Origin: Sarcomyxa edulis
Lineage: Eukaryota > Basidiomycota > Agaricomycetes > Agaricales > Mycenaceae
NCBI GenBank assembly: GCA_009761415.1
Contig: QUOL01000003.1
Coordinates: 1,054,001-1,118,000 of the forward strand
DNA: 64,000 bases
Reading direction: 5' to 3'
Made by a program: the position numbers and the translations under genes. Below the pieces are notes generated by a model. That model had not been told where the DNA came from, ran no database searches, and worked only from the letters and a program-made list of their open reading frames with translations. Within the stretch, counting starts at the first letter, position 1. Every line of letters starts with the position of its first letter. Below are positions 46,133 through 58,412 of the stretch, one piece after another.

Positions 46133-46978
46133 ATGTCTGCAAAAGTTTATGTTGGGTCAGTCTCCTGTGATATTCGCTTCGGTTTTCCTCGTAACGCATC
46201 TCCTCTTTTCTGAGGAGAGCAACTAATTTTGGCCTTTGATACCTCCCGTGTAGTAACTTGAGTTGGAACACGACCGATGACACTCTTCGTCAAGTCAGTA
46301 TTTATGCTCCGTGGTTGCAGTAGCCTGCGGTTTCGTTTTGCTCTCGCTTGATAGTGTCTTATCAAATATATTTCCAATTATAGGCTTTCGGCGATTTTGG
46401 TCAGGTTCTTGATGTGCGCTATCTTATCTCTTGCTCAATTTCCCCGCAATTTTGCACTTCTTCGTAAGATAAGATTGACTGATATTTGTACAGTCCATCG
46501 TCATGCGCGACCGCGACACTGGCCGTTCCCGTGGGTTCGGATTTGTGACCTTCAGCAGTGGTGCTGAGGCAGATGCCGCCATCAACGGCCTCAACGAGAA
46601 TGAGCTCGATGGAAGACGTATCAAAGTTAACCTCGCCAACGCCCGTGGCGGAGGTGGAGGTGGAGGTGGAGGTCCGTTACCCTCCTACCCCACATCTTCT
46701 TTCATTTAATTAATCAATTTCATAAGGTTACGGTGGAGGAGGTGGAGGATACAGCGGTGGAGGTGGAGGTGGATACCAGAGCGGAGGAGGAGGCTACGGT
46801 GGACAGGGTGGAGGTGGATACGGCGGAGGAGGACAGGGTGGATACGGTGGAGGTGGACAAGGTGGAGGTTACGGAGGTGGACAAGGTTTGTCGTTTTCCA
46901 CGCTCACAACAACATCATCTGATCCCTTTTGTTTCAATAGGAAGCTACCAGCAGGGTGGCTACGGTGGAGGCTACTAA
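46133..46978 (+). CDS. Glycine-rich RNA-binding protein (single RRM)
   Basis: Small hnRNP-like protein. The RRM is spread over at least four exons: '[51 protein letters not shown]' with RNP2 (KVYVGNL) and RNP1 (RGFGFVTF) complete, then '[26 protein letters not shown]'. From about residue 85 the tail is Gly/Tyr/Gln repeats ([11 protein letters not shown]) to the end 'GYGGGY'. Two introns interrupt the tail. The family binds single-stranded RNA and responds to cold or stress in many organisms. The start has a strong TATA box upstream. Confidence 0.93.
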
Positions 46979-47650
46979 GCCTTTCGCCCAACCTTTCGTA
47001 CGTTGTCTTCCTCCCGTCATCCGGTCCATCCTGCTCATGTGCATTGTCTCACAGTTCATTTCCATGCTTTCCCCTTCCCCTTCCACTCGTGACTGAATGT
47101 TGTTTTCGGACACGCTTTCTCTTGTCCTCGTCGTCTTTGCTTTCCTTTCTACGTACCACTCGCCTTTCCTGACCGACCCACTCATCCGCACAAGCTCCTT
47201 ACACTCGTCTCTCGTTTTCTTGAGTCCTCGTCGTTTTCGTCAACCCAAACCGGCTTGTACTAGTATCGTTACTCGAATCCGTTTCTTCCCATCGTCTATT
47301 GTACGTAGCTGGGTGTGTCATTCATACTACTTGTATTATCCACAGAGAATCCCAAAAACGTCTTGCTGCCCCTTGTTATTTCGATATGTTGGAAACGTCG
47401 GCCGCTTAAGAAATCGTAAGACTTCTCGAGATTATACGTGCGGTAATATCGCCGATCACACGGTCTCACAGTGAGGGCCATAGCTTCGTCGTCCTCAATG
47501 ATCAAACTCTTGTACTTTTACAAAGGTGTAACCATATCGTCGCCATCGAGGTACCCTAGGGCGGTCCCAATAGGGATAGATGACTCGGAATTGGATAGTC
47601 TATGATCCTTGACAGCCGTATAATATCACACCAATCCACTATCACCGACT
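46979..47650. other. Intergenic spacer
   Basis: 3' region of the RRM gene, pyrimidine-rich to about 47230, then the RCC1 promoter. Small motif-free frames only. Confidence 0.55.
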
Positions 47651-49208
47651 ATGCCCCCCGTCAGACGAAGGGTGCGTGCAGCTCTCGCGAACCTAGGTGT
47701 AGAACCTCGCCAGAAGACCAAACGCTCTACCACATCGGCAACGCACACCGGCAGCACCCCCGTAAAAAAACCAAACACCACATCCTTCAACGCTTTGCCA
47801 TCTGCTCCTGAGCCTACTCGTCCTTCTCTAAACCTATTCGTATGGGGTACAGGAGGGGCCGGTGAATTTGGCGTAGGGCGCGCTGCTGATTATGAGAGGC
47901 CACACAGAAACGAAGTGGTGAATCGGATGATACAAAAGGACCAATTCGGTATAGCTGGCGCTCAAGGTGGTTTGCAAGCCATCGCAGCTGGGGGAATGCA
48001 TTCGCTGTTTATCGACGAAAACGGAGCGGTGAGTCTGCTTTCTCGAGTGCATCATGCTGCTCGGCATTGAAGATCCGTATAGGTCTGGTCCTGTGGACAA
48101 AACGACGGCGCTGCCTTGGGCCGATCTGTGGAAGAAGTTCCCGATTCCCTCCACCCGGGACAATTCTTGGACTCGGAGGAACTGCCTTATCAGGTACAGT
48201 CTTTATTGGACGAACACTTTCGAGCCGTCCAAATCGCAGCTGGTGGCAATACATCTGCTGCTGTGAGCTCGAAAGGCGAGTTGCGAGTTTGGGGATCATT
48301 TCGGGTATGTCATTCCTTGGTCGTGGCAGTTTTCGAGACCGGGTTTGAACGCGGTTACACTGTAGGACGATGAGGGTAAAGAGCAGTTCTCCCCGACAGT
48401 GCAATATCAGAAAGTTCCTGCCTCTGTCTTTGGACCGACAGAAAAAATCGTTTCTGTCGCCGCTGGCAGCAACCACATGTTGGCTCTGACAAGCAGTGGG
48501 ATCGTATACACGTTCGGCGTAGGCGAGAAGGGACAGCTTGGCCGCAAGATAATCCACCGTCGAAGGATCCAAGCCACGCTACCGTGGCGTCTCGTTCTCG
48601 GAAAACAATCGCGGCGAGCTGTCGTTATCGCTACCGGAAGTCTCCATTCTTTCGCGGTCGACGAAGACGGAGACACCTGGGGTTGGGGGAATAATTCGAT
48701 GGGACAAACGGGCACTGGGTTGACTGATTTCAATACAGACCTGGAAGTCTACACCCCCAAAAAAGTGATCGGGCTCAGTAAATCTCGTTTGGAGGGCGCG
48801 ACGATAGTGGAAATCGCTGGCGGCGATCAGCACAGTCTGTTCCTCACCTCGACGGGGAGTGTCTATGCCTGCGGGTCTACTATATGGGGACAACTTGGAC
48901 TTGCACCAACGGACCCCGTGTACGAGGCTAGGCCTCATAAGGATTTCTTGACAGAGCCGGCTCTGGTGACGTTCCCGGATGGTTGTTCTATCGTGCACAT
49001 CGCAGCTGGAGGGACCACTAGCTTGGCCGTCACGTCGGACGGGGCTCTATACGCGTGGGGCAATGGGACTTCTGGGCAGCTCGGGACTGGGACTGATAGC
49101 GCCCCGGTTCCCACAAGAATCAGTCCGACCAAGCAGACGGACGTGCTGTGGTCCTCAGTTTCTGTAGGCGGTCAACATAGCTTGGGTCTGGCTAGTGAAA
49201 GAAATTGA
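47651..49208 (+). CDS. RCC1-type guanine nucleotide exchange factor for Ran
   Basis: Seven-bladed propeller protein that loads GTP on Ran at chromatin. A basic N-terminal tail (MPPVRRRVRAALANLG, 'KTKRSTTSATHT') is followed by RCC1 repeats: 'NLFVWGTGGAGEFGVG', 'AIAAGGMHSLFIDENGAVWSCGQNDGAALG', 'QIAAGGNTSAAVSSKGELRVWGSFR', 'SVAAGSNHMLALTSSGIVYTFGVGEKGQLG', 'VIATGSLHSFAVDEDGDTWGWGNNSMGQTG', 'EIAGGDQHSLFLTSTGSVYACGSTIWGQLG' and 'HIAAGGTTSLAVTSDGALYAWGNGTSGQLG'. Two short introns (48029-48083 and about 48305-48366) restore the frame. Length is close to 480 aa, as in yeast Prp20 and fission yeast Pim1. The basic tail fits chromatin binding. Confidence 0.94.
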
Positions 49209-50249
49209 CCTCGAGGAACATATATACCTTATATAGTTTGGGGTGATCAAAATGTGATTAGCATGCGAATATCAATCATGACTAGGAATAAAAACGAACT
49301 GCAGAATCTTGGTATCTCACTTTCAAGTCTATACTAGTTTTCACCCTCGTTTTCAGTGCCCACTGTGCGAGTTATGATTATCCGACTAATAATTTGAACA
49401 CGTATAAGCTTCGTGCGGCCTCCAACGGCCTGCGTAAGCGCCCGAGAAAAGGGGTATACTGGTCTGCATCTTTCCAAGCTGGAAGAACTTTACAAAAGGG
49501 GATGTCCGACCAAGCAAGGTCGGCGATGGGCGAAGATGATAAAAAAAGATTATTGGATTGAGACAAAGCAAGTGAGACACCTGGACAAAGTCGCGCAAAG
49601 CATTCGTTATAGAATGGTCCCATCATCCTGCCTGAAGATGCATGTAGGACACTCTCTTTAAGGTGTACTAGATGTCCAGTACTGTGAGCGGCGGAGCGGG
49701 AGCAAAAACAAGAATTTCCAATTGCGTGAAGGGCGACGCGCGCGACCAGCTGATCGGTCGAGCCTCTTCAATCCGAACATGAACAACCTGTCTGGATGCC
49801 CCCGTCCGTTTTGACTCAACACTTCGCTAGACAATCTACTGGGCAAAGCGTCGACGCTCAGCTCGGGTAAGACGTCAATATAGCAGTGCTGAACGGCGGG
49901 AAAAGGTCCCGGCAAGTCGGCAGGACGACTTTTTGTGCTGGTTGTTGTTGGGTGAGAAACAAGCGCTTGGCCATAAAACAAAGGCGAAGGCCAGCGACGG
50001 TGAGTGGCCCTTGACGTTGGATTATAAAGAGAGAAAACGAACGGAAGAGTAGAACAAATCACAACAGCAAATTTAAATTGGACCTTCGGACCCATAACAG
50101 TCCATAATCTGAGCGGAGACACCCTTGATTTTCCCTCGCTCCTCTTTACAACTTCCACCATCATCCACCTTGCGCCTCATTGCCACCATCTCTCATTGTC
50201 TCTTCTTCTACATCCATCTACTACTCAACAATAACACTACATCCCCACA
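49209..50249. other. 1-kb spacer, promoter of the HMG-box gene
   Basis: No coding structure. A TATA-like TTATAAAG near 50021 and a long C/T-rich leader (about 50115-50249) precede the HMG-box start. Small frames in 49380-49660 are motif-free. Confidence 0.55.
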
Positions 50250-51765
50250 ATGGCAGGGCCTATCCGCACAGGTGACCCCAGTCCCGACAATCGCCCCACT
50301 GTTCAACCACCAAGACCACCTAACGCCTGGATTCTTTATCGATCTGATAAACTTCGCGAGCTGCCACCTCCTGCTCCAAATCAGCCTCGTAGAGCTCAAG
50401 CTGATGTATCCAAACTCATCTCACACATGTGGAAACACGAGACAGAGTACGTTCGTGCAGAGTACGAGAGGCTCGCAGACATGAAAAAGGCTGAGCATCA
50501 GGCTTTGTATCCTGGATATCGGTTCCAGCCTATGAAAAAGGAGGAGAAGGAACGTCTGCGCGAAGAGAAACGGCTGGAGAAAGAGAAGGTACGCGCCAAC
50601 TCGAAACGTCGCCCACGACCTGCGCCGTACGCGCCACCTGCGATGTACATGCCAGCAAATATTCCCCATCCACTCGCTGCCTACTATCAAACACCTCCGG
50701 ATACTCCTTACGGTCCATTTGGGCCCTCACCTCCCGTCTCAGCTGCATCATCTCCAGAAGAACCAACAACACCAGAAGATCAACCTACCCAAATCCCAGC
50801 CTCCTCTCACGCGTCTCCTCGTCCAGATTCACGCGCTGCTATTGCCACCAAGGATAACGGTGCCTTGTTCATCTTGCCGCCGCCGCCATCGTACGTTCCA
50901 ACAGTGGCATCGACGCAGGCTGAGCCGTCCCAAGCTCAGGCGCCTAACCAGTGGGGGCAACAGCCACAACAGAGTCTCGGGGCCACGGATGGCCAGCAAT
51001 TGTCATCTCCACCGAATGCACCTCTCTGGAACAATTTCCAGAACGAGCCTACTGGACAATCCCAGGTGCGTTTTGGACTCACGTAGACTATTTTCTCTCT
51101 CTTACCTTTCAATTCAGAACGACTTGCTCTTCACCCTTCCGGACAATCCTGTGCAGCCTTGGATGACTGATGATTATTTCACTGGCGCGCTCCAAACGTT
51201 CCTCACCAAGACGGGTGATTCATCCATCTTCCAAATGTCGAACTACCCTACGGACATCGGGACCGAATTCCCTTCTGTTCCGATTGTGGTGTCTTCAGAT
51301 GATGACATCGTATCAGGTCTTAGCGGAGCAGAATTTGATTTCAGCCAGTTTGATTTCAGTTCCATCGCTGGCCCTTCATCGCAGCCCATCGACAATTTGT
51401 CTCCAACTCAACCCTCAGACTCAAACTCCATGTTCCAGTCAAACGCTCCTCAATTTGCTTCCTCGACACCGAGCAGTGACCAAAGCACCTACGAGTTCAG
51501 CTACAACATGGAAGAATTCCTGAACTTTGACGACAATCTGTCTGTGATAGACCCTGTTCTCCAGAACCCCCCAGAACAACGTGTGGTGTCCGATTCCACA
51601 AACACCACGCCTCCCCGTCCAACACGCAGCCCATACGTTCCTCCATCTGGCGCTGCCCATTCGTCAACTCGGCGTGTGGCTGCAAGCTGGAAGGCATCAT
51701 TCGCAATGGCCACAGATGATGATCATAATACAACGCCGCGGCCGTGGGTAGTCCCAGCAAGCTAA
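50250..51765 (+). CDS. HMG-box transcription factor (MATA_HMG type)
   Basis: DNA-binding protein with one sequence-specific HMG box at about residues 23-90: 'RPPNAWILYRSDK', 'ADVSKLISHMWKHETEYVRAEYERLADMKKAEHQALYPGYRFQP'. The opening RPPNAWxLYR is that of fungal mating-type and sexual-development HMG factors. A basic helix 'KKEEKERLREEKRLEKEKVRANSKRR' follows as a likely nuclear signal. The remainder is Pro/Ser/Gln-rich with acidic patches ('FSYNMEEFLNFDDNLSVIDP'), resembling an activation region. One intron (about 51066-51117) lies inside the tail. Total about 488 aa. No homeodomain genes or pheromone-receptor genes lie nearby, so this is not obviously a mating-type locus. Confidence 0.88.
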
Positions 51766-52916
51766 ATCGGGGGCGGCCCAACCTAACGAACTTTCACGTC
51801 TTTCTTTCGCTCTGTTCCTTGCAACATATCTTTTGTTATCGTGTCCTTTTTGCTTTCATCTATTGCACATAGACCTCCTCGCTCTGCTCTGTACAGCTCC
51901 CCCCATTCCCCAACCTCGCTTCGCGTTCGTCCTCGCTGTCGTCGACTGATTTATCCCTTATCTCGCTCCGCTTCGTTCATCTATTGTTTCTGGTCTCAAA
52001 AACGTTGATCGCTCTATGCAACTCTTCACGAACTCGGTATCATTTCGCTATTTATCCTCCTTCAAATGATCTCACCCGGGATTTTTTCTTGTGCATTATA
52101 TTACTTTACCCATCCAATCCATCGCATCGCTCTATCTGCTTTCTCTTCCTTCCTCCTTTTCTTTTCGTTGTACCATTTGTCCTTGCTCTGAGACGCATTT
52201 CCTCAAAAAAAAAAAGCCCCCGCACTATCTTATTATCCCCACATAACGCCTGTACTGTATCATTGCCAAAATACATGAGGTTCTGTGCATCCATCTCTGC
52301 CGCGGTATTCAACCCTGCGACTATCTGATGCACTCGTTCGTGATCATGGAAGCTGTGGCATTGGCGAATCTAACTTTCTTAGCTTCTACATTGTGAGAAG
52401 AGGGTACCTTCGGGAGAACAATGTGCTTTCCACGAGCGCTTATCTCGAGAGCATTGTGGCATGTACTTGGGGTTAGGGTTTATTTATTGAAGGTCTATAT
52501 ATGGTAAAGGCACGCTTCGAGTCTTGAGGCTGGAAGTAATCAAGGAACAATGCAAGAGGCACTGCTGATGATCAGATTGAGAGGGGTGTTTCTGGGTTTT
52601 CAACGAATGATTCGAAAGATGCAATTCTGAGGAGGATCGCGAGGCCTCGTGGAACATAGTATGTATCAGCATATGCGGGGGACCTCACATCGTGTTCAGG
52701 TACTGAGGGCACTAGATGGGCAGGTTCCGATGCTATTGATCGCTAGAGCATGAGAGCTGCGCGCGGTTCAAGGCTTGCGCAAGGCGTCGTGGTCAAGATT
52801 TCATAGTCGAGCACAGGTCGACAAGGCAATTATCCTTGCATCGAGAAAGCGAAGTTCCGAAGAAGTACACTGAGACTGGAACAGCAGATGCGAGTAGCGA
52901 AATGAGAGAGAGCCCA
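51766..52916. other. 1.15-kb convergent spacer
   Basis: 3' regions of the HMG-box and MFS genes. Pyrimidine-rich to about 52200 with an A run at 52206-52215. No gene, RNA or mobile-element signature recognised. Confidence 0.5.
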
Positions 52917-54968
52917 TTATGAAGGTTCACCTTCCGTAGACTCATTGCCTGGCACAGCAGATGATTCTTCCTCTCCACTTACGCGTACTATTTCTTGACT
53001 CAGTTTCATCGCTGCAGGTATCAAGAGGACGAACGCAGTCAGCGAGAGATCAGCCAAAATCCAGGAGACTGATTGGGGAGTACCGCCTCTCGATTTAGTG
53101 TCGAATATATACCACTGCAGTATAATAACCGTTGGATTTATGTGAAGAAACAAGAAAGTGAGGTGACAGCACTCACAGACAACGTCTTCCCTGACGTGAC
53201 CAATACAGACAATGCACCAAAGAGAGCCCCAGATTCCGAGGTGCGGCCAAAGGATTCCAGGTATAGCGCCCCAATGGAATAGAGAACGACCTGGGCAGTG
53301 TATGTCAAGACAGTGATGGAGTAGACCAGAGGGAAGAGAGTGTAAGGTCCGAGGGTCACGAAGAAGAGTCTCGTCATGGCGTGGACTAGGATTAGTCCAC
53401 AAGCAAGACGGTAGTCAAACCAGAGAGATGTTGCTAGAGATGGTAAAGGAGTGTTCGCCGAGATATTAGATCTCTTCTTGATATAGTTGACGAGCACTGT
53501 ACTCCATATACGATTAGATTTGAGATCGAAACGAGACGTAGAAACTTCGCACGCACTTGGGAAGATTAGAATTAAGGAGAATGGTTCGAGGCAGGCGTAT
53601 ATGAACGTCGTGAACCACATATACACGGCGTACCACTGAAATGATGTAATGACCGTGTCAACAAACGACTGAATGATAGGAGAAAGAGACAATTTACCGA
53701 AGACCGTATATATCTCAAGAAACCATAGTCAGCGTCATCCCTCCCCTGTGGATACTCTTGTTGAGTAAGGGTATGTATACAAGTAGATACGAGTAATAAA
53801 CAAGTGTGTAAGCACTTACATTATCGAGAGCAAAAAGGAAAATGACAATTCCCAGAATCATCATGTATGGTTCACGTCCTGATCTCTCGGGAGTAAGCAT
53901 AGTGATAGGAGACGCGACTGTCGCCGAAATAGTTTTCAGATTTGGATAGAATCGAGAGATAGACCACCGAAGAACGGGCGACTGGACCGGTGAAGCTGTC
54001 GGAAGCGATTCAGGCAGCCAGTAAGCCACATATATGATATTGACCAGAGCCAAGGCCAAACTAGTTATAGATGGGAGATATAAGTTGATTCCTGAAGGCT
54101 CTTGGGGCTCTTGGGAGCCTCCGAGATGGAACTTGAGAAGTAGTAAAATGCCAAACTAGACGCCATCGATTTGAATCCCCTTCATCATGATTGAAGAGGT
54201 GCAGCTCACGGGATTGGCAAACACATTACCAAGTATGTCAAAGCCTTTAAGGACGGAGAACACTTTGGACCTTGATGCGTGAGGAGTACAATCGAACGCG
54301 TATCTATTCAGCAGAGAGGTTATGATTGTTAGCATAGCAGACGCCACCACCACTTACGCCAACGCCATGGCATGTGAGGTCATGTACCCTCCGAGAAGGC
54401 CGTCTATCGCTGCACCCACTAGGATACAGACCAGAGCTGCATTTTTGTTTGTCTCGAAATTCATAGCAGTCGCGATGATTACCGAAACCTCGCTGATACA
54501 TAGTCAGAGACAACTTCATAGATGAACAAGAGACTCACGCGAAAACCGTCCCAATGATAGGCAACATCATCAGGAGCTTTCGTCCGCGCAAATCGCTCAA
54601 CCGACTCCACCAACCGGTGGTGAGCGCGCTGCATACGAAGGTGGTGATGACGACGGCTTCAAGATTTGTAGGTCGTTCGTTCAGAATCTTTGAGGAGTCA
54701 AAACTCACCTATTTCAACAGCATCAGGATCGGACGTGCAAGGATGATTGCCACATCCTAGTTTCCTGTACACGAGGAGAGCTCGGTAAGGAAATGATATT
54801 CTCCTCTGTGAGCGCTGTCAGACTAGTCAATAACGCGTAATTCAGCTCATCGCCTACGGATATAGATGTCAGAAAGATAACGGGTAGCAGCCATGGAATA
54901 GAGGCCGTCCGTCGGGTTCGTTGTGAATCGGAAATTTGAAGCAAGGGTGTCGTTTCCAGAGTGGCCAT
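52917..54968 (-). CDS. MFS transporter (tetracycline-resistance-like)
   Basis: Twelve-span major facilitator. It starts MATLETTPLLQISDSQRTRR, a common cytosolic N-end in this group, then 'IPWLLPVIFLTSISVGDELN'. The loop 2-3 signature is visible as 'TTGWWSRLSDLRGRKLLMMLPIIGT'. Further spans include 'AALVCILVGAAIDGLLGGY', 'ITSLALALVNIIYVAYWLPE', 'PYMMILGIVIFLFALDN', 'ACGLILVHAMTRLFFVTLG' and 'WILADLSLTAFVLLIPAAM'. The tail is acidic and ends at 52917. At least seven exons; introns are 50-70 bases. Substrate unknown. A start at 55046 is possible but adds no conserved sequence. Confidence 0.85.
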
Positions 54969-55212
54969 GGGTGCCAGTACGTGTTGGTTAGTATCTAAGA
55001 CACCCAGTACTACCTGCACGAATTGCAGTTTGATCGCAGTAACCAAGAGACTGTCCTAACAAATAGCCTGAGGCTGTAAAGATGCAATTAGTGAGACAGC
55101 CGCCAAACCTTGGGCCACGGGCTTGTCTCCTGTAGCCCAGTCACTTCATCCTCGGTCTCACTCTTTTTCTTCATTTCTTGTAATTCTTCCTCGAAAGTGA
55201 CCCTAGTACTGA

Positions 55213-58009
55213 ATGCTTAAAGTCGAGCCTACAAATTCGTCGCCAGATTCTCCATATCATACCCCAACTTTGGCAGACCTCAGCAGAAATGCATCAGTCA
55301 TTTCCACTTCAAGCTCTGATTCTGGTCCTTCACTCACGGCCTTGACACCCACCCGTCCTCGTCCTCACAGAACGTTCTCAGCCCCTCGAGCACCCAGCAG
55401 AGATGTTGACTCTCCCCGTACACGTCCCCCATCTCATCTAGCGAGAGAACTAGGTCTCAAGGAAGACACGAGTCCTTCACCCGCAGAACGGCGGAAAAGG
55501 TCCAAATCACGGAATCGTAGTGTTCAGGACTTTAAATTCGGTGCCATCCTTGGGGAAGGGTCCTATTCAACCGTCGGTCACCCTAGCCGTGTTGTATTTT
55601 GCTGCCGTTGCTGAATATGATGCAGGTGCATCTTGCAACTGATATATCTACAGGTCATCGTTACGCTATCAAAGTTCTAGATAAGGGCCACCTAGTGAAG
55701 CATGGCAAGACCCAGACAGCTATTGCGGAAAAGAATGTATTGGTCAGGCTGGGAGCAGGCCATCCTGGTATCGTCAGACTCTATTGGACATTTCACGACG
55801 ATTACAGTCTATGTCAGTTCGTCGACCCATAACCCTGATCAATGCCTCTACTTATTACGTGTGCAGACTTCGTTATTGACCTCGCAACTAATGGCGAAAT
55901 GCAGACGCGTATATCACGCATGGGTTCCTTGTCTACAGGATGTACACAATATTACGCCGCACAGATCGTAGATGCCCTCGACTACATGCATATGAAGGGT
56001 GTCATTCATCGGTTAGTCTTCTGCCACCAAATCATCTCTCCTTCGGGTGTTGACTCCTGCGTCAGCGACTTGAAACCCGAAAACCTCCTCCTGGACGCCG
56101 ATTTTCGTATCAAAATAACGGATTTCGGCACTAGTAAAATCCTAGGACCAGGAAGTACGGTGTGCTCTGTCTTTTCTACCCCCTCCTCAGTGACTAATCA
56201 ATCAGTCATCATTAGCTGAACGGGCAGAAACCTTTGTAGGGACCGCGCAATACGTATCACCCGAACTCCTTGAGAACAACGAAACAAGCAAAAGGTTCGC
56301 ATCAGAACTCTTTCCATTCTCACACAAATTCGCCAGTCCGAGGAACTCATCTCTTAAACACCAGTTCTGATTTCTGGGCACTGGGATGTATAATTTATCA
56401 GATGATAGCGGGTCGGTTCGCTTTCCAAGGTCTCTCCGAATATCTCACTTGGCAGAAGATCAAGCACTTGGAATATTCCTTTCCTGACGGGTTTGACGAA
56501 CAGGCTAAAGATTTGGTTCAGAGGTTGCTCGTACGTCCTTTGTCATTATCACGTCAAGCCTTCACTCGTGCAGTTATTAAACAATACACGGTTGCCGAAT
56601 ACGTAGATGCGTGACCCCCTCTCCCGACTAGGCGTAGGCCCCCCCGGAAGCCCCAACGACATGCAAGCTCTCCGCTCCCACCCCTTCTTTTCTTCAATCA
56701 ACTGGGAAACCCTCTGGACTTCCCCCGCACCTCCGCTCGAAACAGGCCTCGTCAAGAAAGAACACCCACTAGCTGTGGGGCACGACCAAAATTGGGAGGA
56801 TGTAGGTGCTGAATGGGATTCTCTCGTCGAGGGAGAGCAAGACTCGGATAGTTTGGAGTGGAGTCATGATGCGGAAGGACCGGAGTATCAGTTCATTAGG
56901 CAGACTGGGTATGGGCACGGGTTGCATGTGGAGGAAGTTGGGCCTATGGGGGAAGTCCCGAGGTATCCGCAACATGCGGGTGTGGGTGTTAATCTCAAGG
57001 GCAAGCGGAACGAAGATGGGGAGGAAGACGATGAACCAGCGTTGGAGGATCATGATCATGACCATGACCATGACCATGAAGACGCATCGACAATCTTAGG
57101 TCATCATGACCTTCCGCCTCCGTCTCCAGTCAAAAGGCATCCCGAGACGACGGTCCTTCAGAGTTCGACGTATACAGGATCAGCTTCTAGTTCCTCTGAG
57201 GGGAGTACGGGGGACAAGTTAGATGCTAAGATGGAATTCTTGAACCTACGGGACAAGACTTCCACTTCTGGTCCTAACAGCGCATCCGCTCAGTCTGCGG
57301 CGGCGGACGCTGAAGCTGAAGTCGAACGAGGGAGGAATCGCGCGTTGTCGCCTTTACAAGGGAACGGTCCGTCGAATAACAGCGATTGGTGAGTTTTCCA
57401 ACATCTTTTCCGTTCCCGTCCTACCGGCAGATTTTCCTTCCTGTTATCTCATTGCATACCCACCCACCAGGTCCCATCTATTACTACCCGGCGAAACCGT
57501 CATATTCAGCTCAATAGTAGAATCACGAAAACCCCGACGGCGCGCGAGCCGCTTACTCCCCATGGCGACTCCACCAAAGCCCAAGACGCGACAATTGGTG
57601 CTAACGACGAACCGTCTGATATGTCTCAAGATACGACCGAAGGGTGGGGTGTCGATCAAGTCGGAGTTGGGGCTGCGAGCAGGAGACAAAGACAAAGACA
57701 AGCCGGCAAGGGAGAGGGAGAGGGAAAAAGAGATGCGGTGTGTGTTGTCGAGTGTGGAGCCGAAGGGGGAGATGGAGTTTGTTGTGTTTACTGTGAGTCC
57801 TTTCCATTGCCATCTTGACTGTCAACCGTCATACAAAGGATGAGTCGATCTCAACATCTTTACTTTCCTTTCTTTTGACACAGTCGGCCAAGTCGCAGAA
57901 TTACGCCGCTGCGGATGCTACACTCGCGTCTACCTGGATTCAGCAGATCAACAGAGCAGTTGAAGGACATTCATCCCACTCGAACTTGAACTCGAACTCA
58001 CGGACATGA
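55213..58009 (+). CDS. PDK1-type AGC kinase with C-terminal PH domain (Pkh/Ksg1)
   Basis: Master kinase that phosphorylates the activation loop of other AGC kinases. After a Ser/Pro/Arg-rich N-terminus, the kinase starts '[16 protein letters not shown]' (Gly loop) and has 'YAIKVLDK' (catalytic Lys), 'AEKNVLVRL', '[12 protein letters not shown]' (split by an intron near 56010-56070), '[12 protein letters not shown]', '[13 protein letters not shown]', the typical PDK1 activation loop, and '[29 protein letters not shown]'. The long linker has an HD repeat and acidic stretches. The C-terminal exons ('[19 protein letters not shown]', '[15 protein letters not shown]', '[13 protein letters not shown]') form a PH-like domain as in human PDK1. 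About ten exons. All catalytic residues are present. It is divergent from the MFS gene. Confidence 0.93.
57048..57078. repeat. In-frame GACCAT microsatellite (His-Asp repeat)
   Basis: Alternating GAT/GAC and CAT codons give a (DH)n run in the linker of the PDK1-like kinase. Length polymorphism between strains is likely. A metal-binding effect is speculative. Confidence 0.8.
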
Positions 58010-58412
58010 ACCTTTCCACGGACCACATCTATTTTTTTTTGGGGGGGGGGGTACAGACAGGGCTCTGCAGTATTTCAGTATAATAATGGTAATGTGAATA
58101 GTGCCCTCTACGCTCTACGCTCTTGTTTTCTGTATTGTTTTGGGATTGATCATTGGGTACATATGCATATATACACGTGTGGTGTGGGGGAGCTTTGAAC
58201 CAATCTTTTTGTGTACTTCAGGGATTTGCGGTATTGGTCGGTCGATGATAATATTGATGATGTTTGCAGTCATGGTCTGCACTCTCAACCTTGGAAGAAC
58301 GAGAAGAACCGCAAACATGCTTTTCATGATGAATATCCAGTATAGATGTTAAGTATATAAAGTCGACCGAGACTTCGTCTTTTTAGATGTCGGAGGCCAT
58401 GCATGATGGCTC
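58010..58412. other. Convergent spacer PDK1/ILV6
   Basis: 3' regions of two convergent genes. It contains the T9G11 tract at 58032-58051 and A/T-rich sequence. No gene seen. Confidence 0.6.
58032..58051. repeat. Homopolymer junction T9G11
   Basis: Nine T followed directly by eleven G, 23 bases after the PDK1-like stop codon. Run lengths of this size are often misread by sequencers, so the exact counts are uncertain. Confidence 0.8.

Noticed and set aside
46733..46978. Acidic Glu/Val/Asp repeat protein on the plus strand
   Set aside because: Out-of-frame reading of the glycine-rich tail of the RRM protein.
50250..51765. A mating-type (MAT) locus around the HMG-box gene
   Set aside because: No homeodomain pair, pheromone receptor or pheromone precursor, and no MIP gene, is seen nearby; HMG-box factors occur elsewhere in mushroom genomes.
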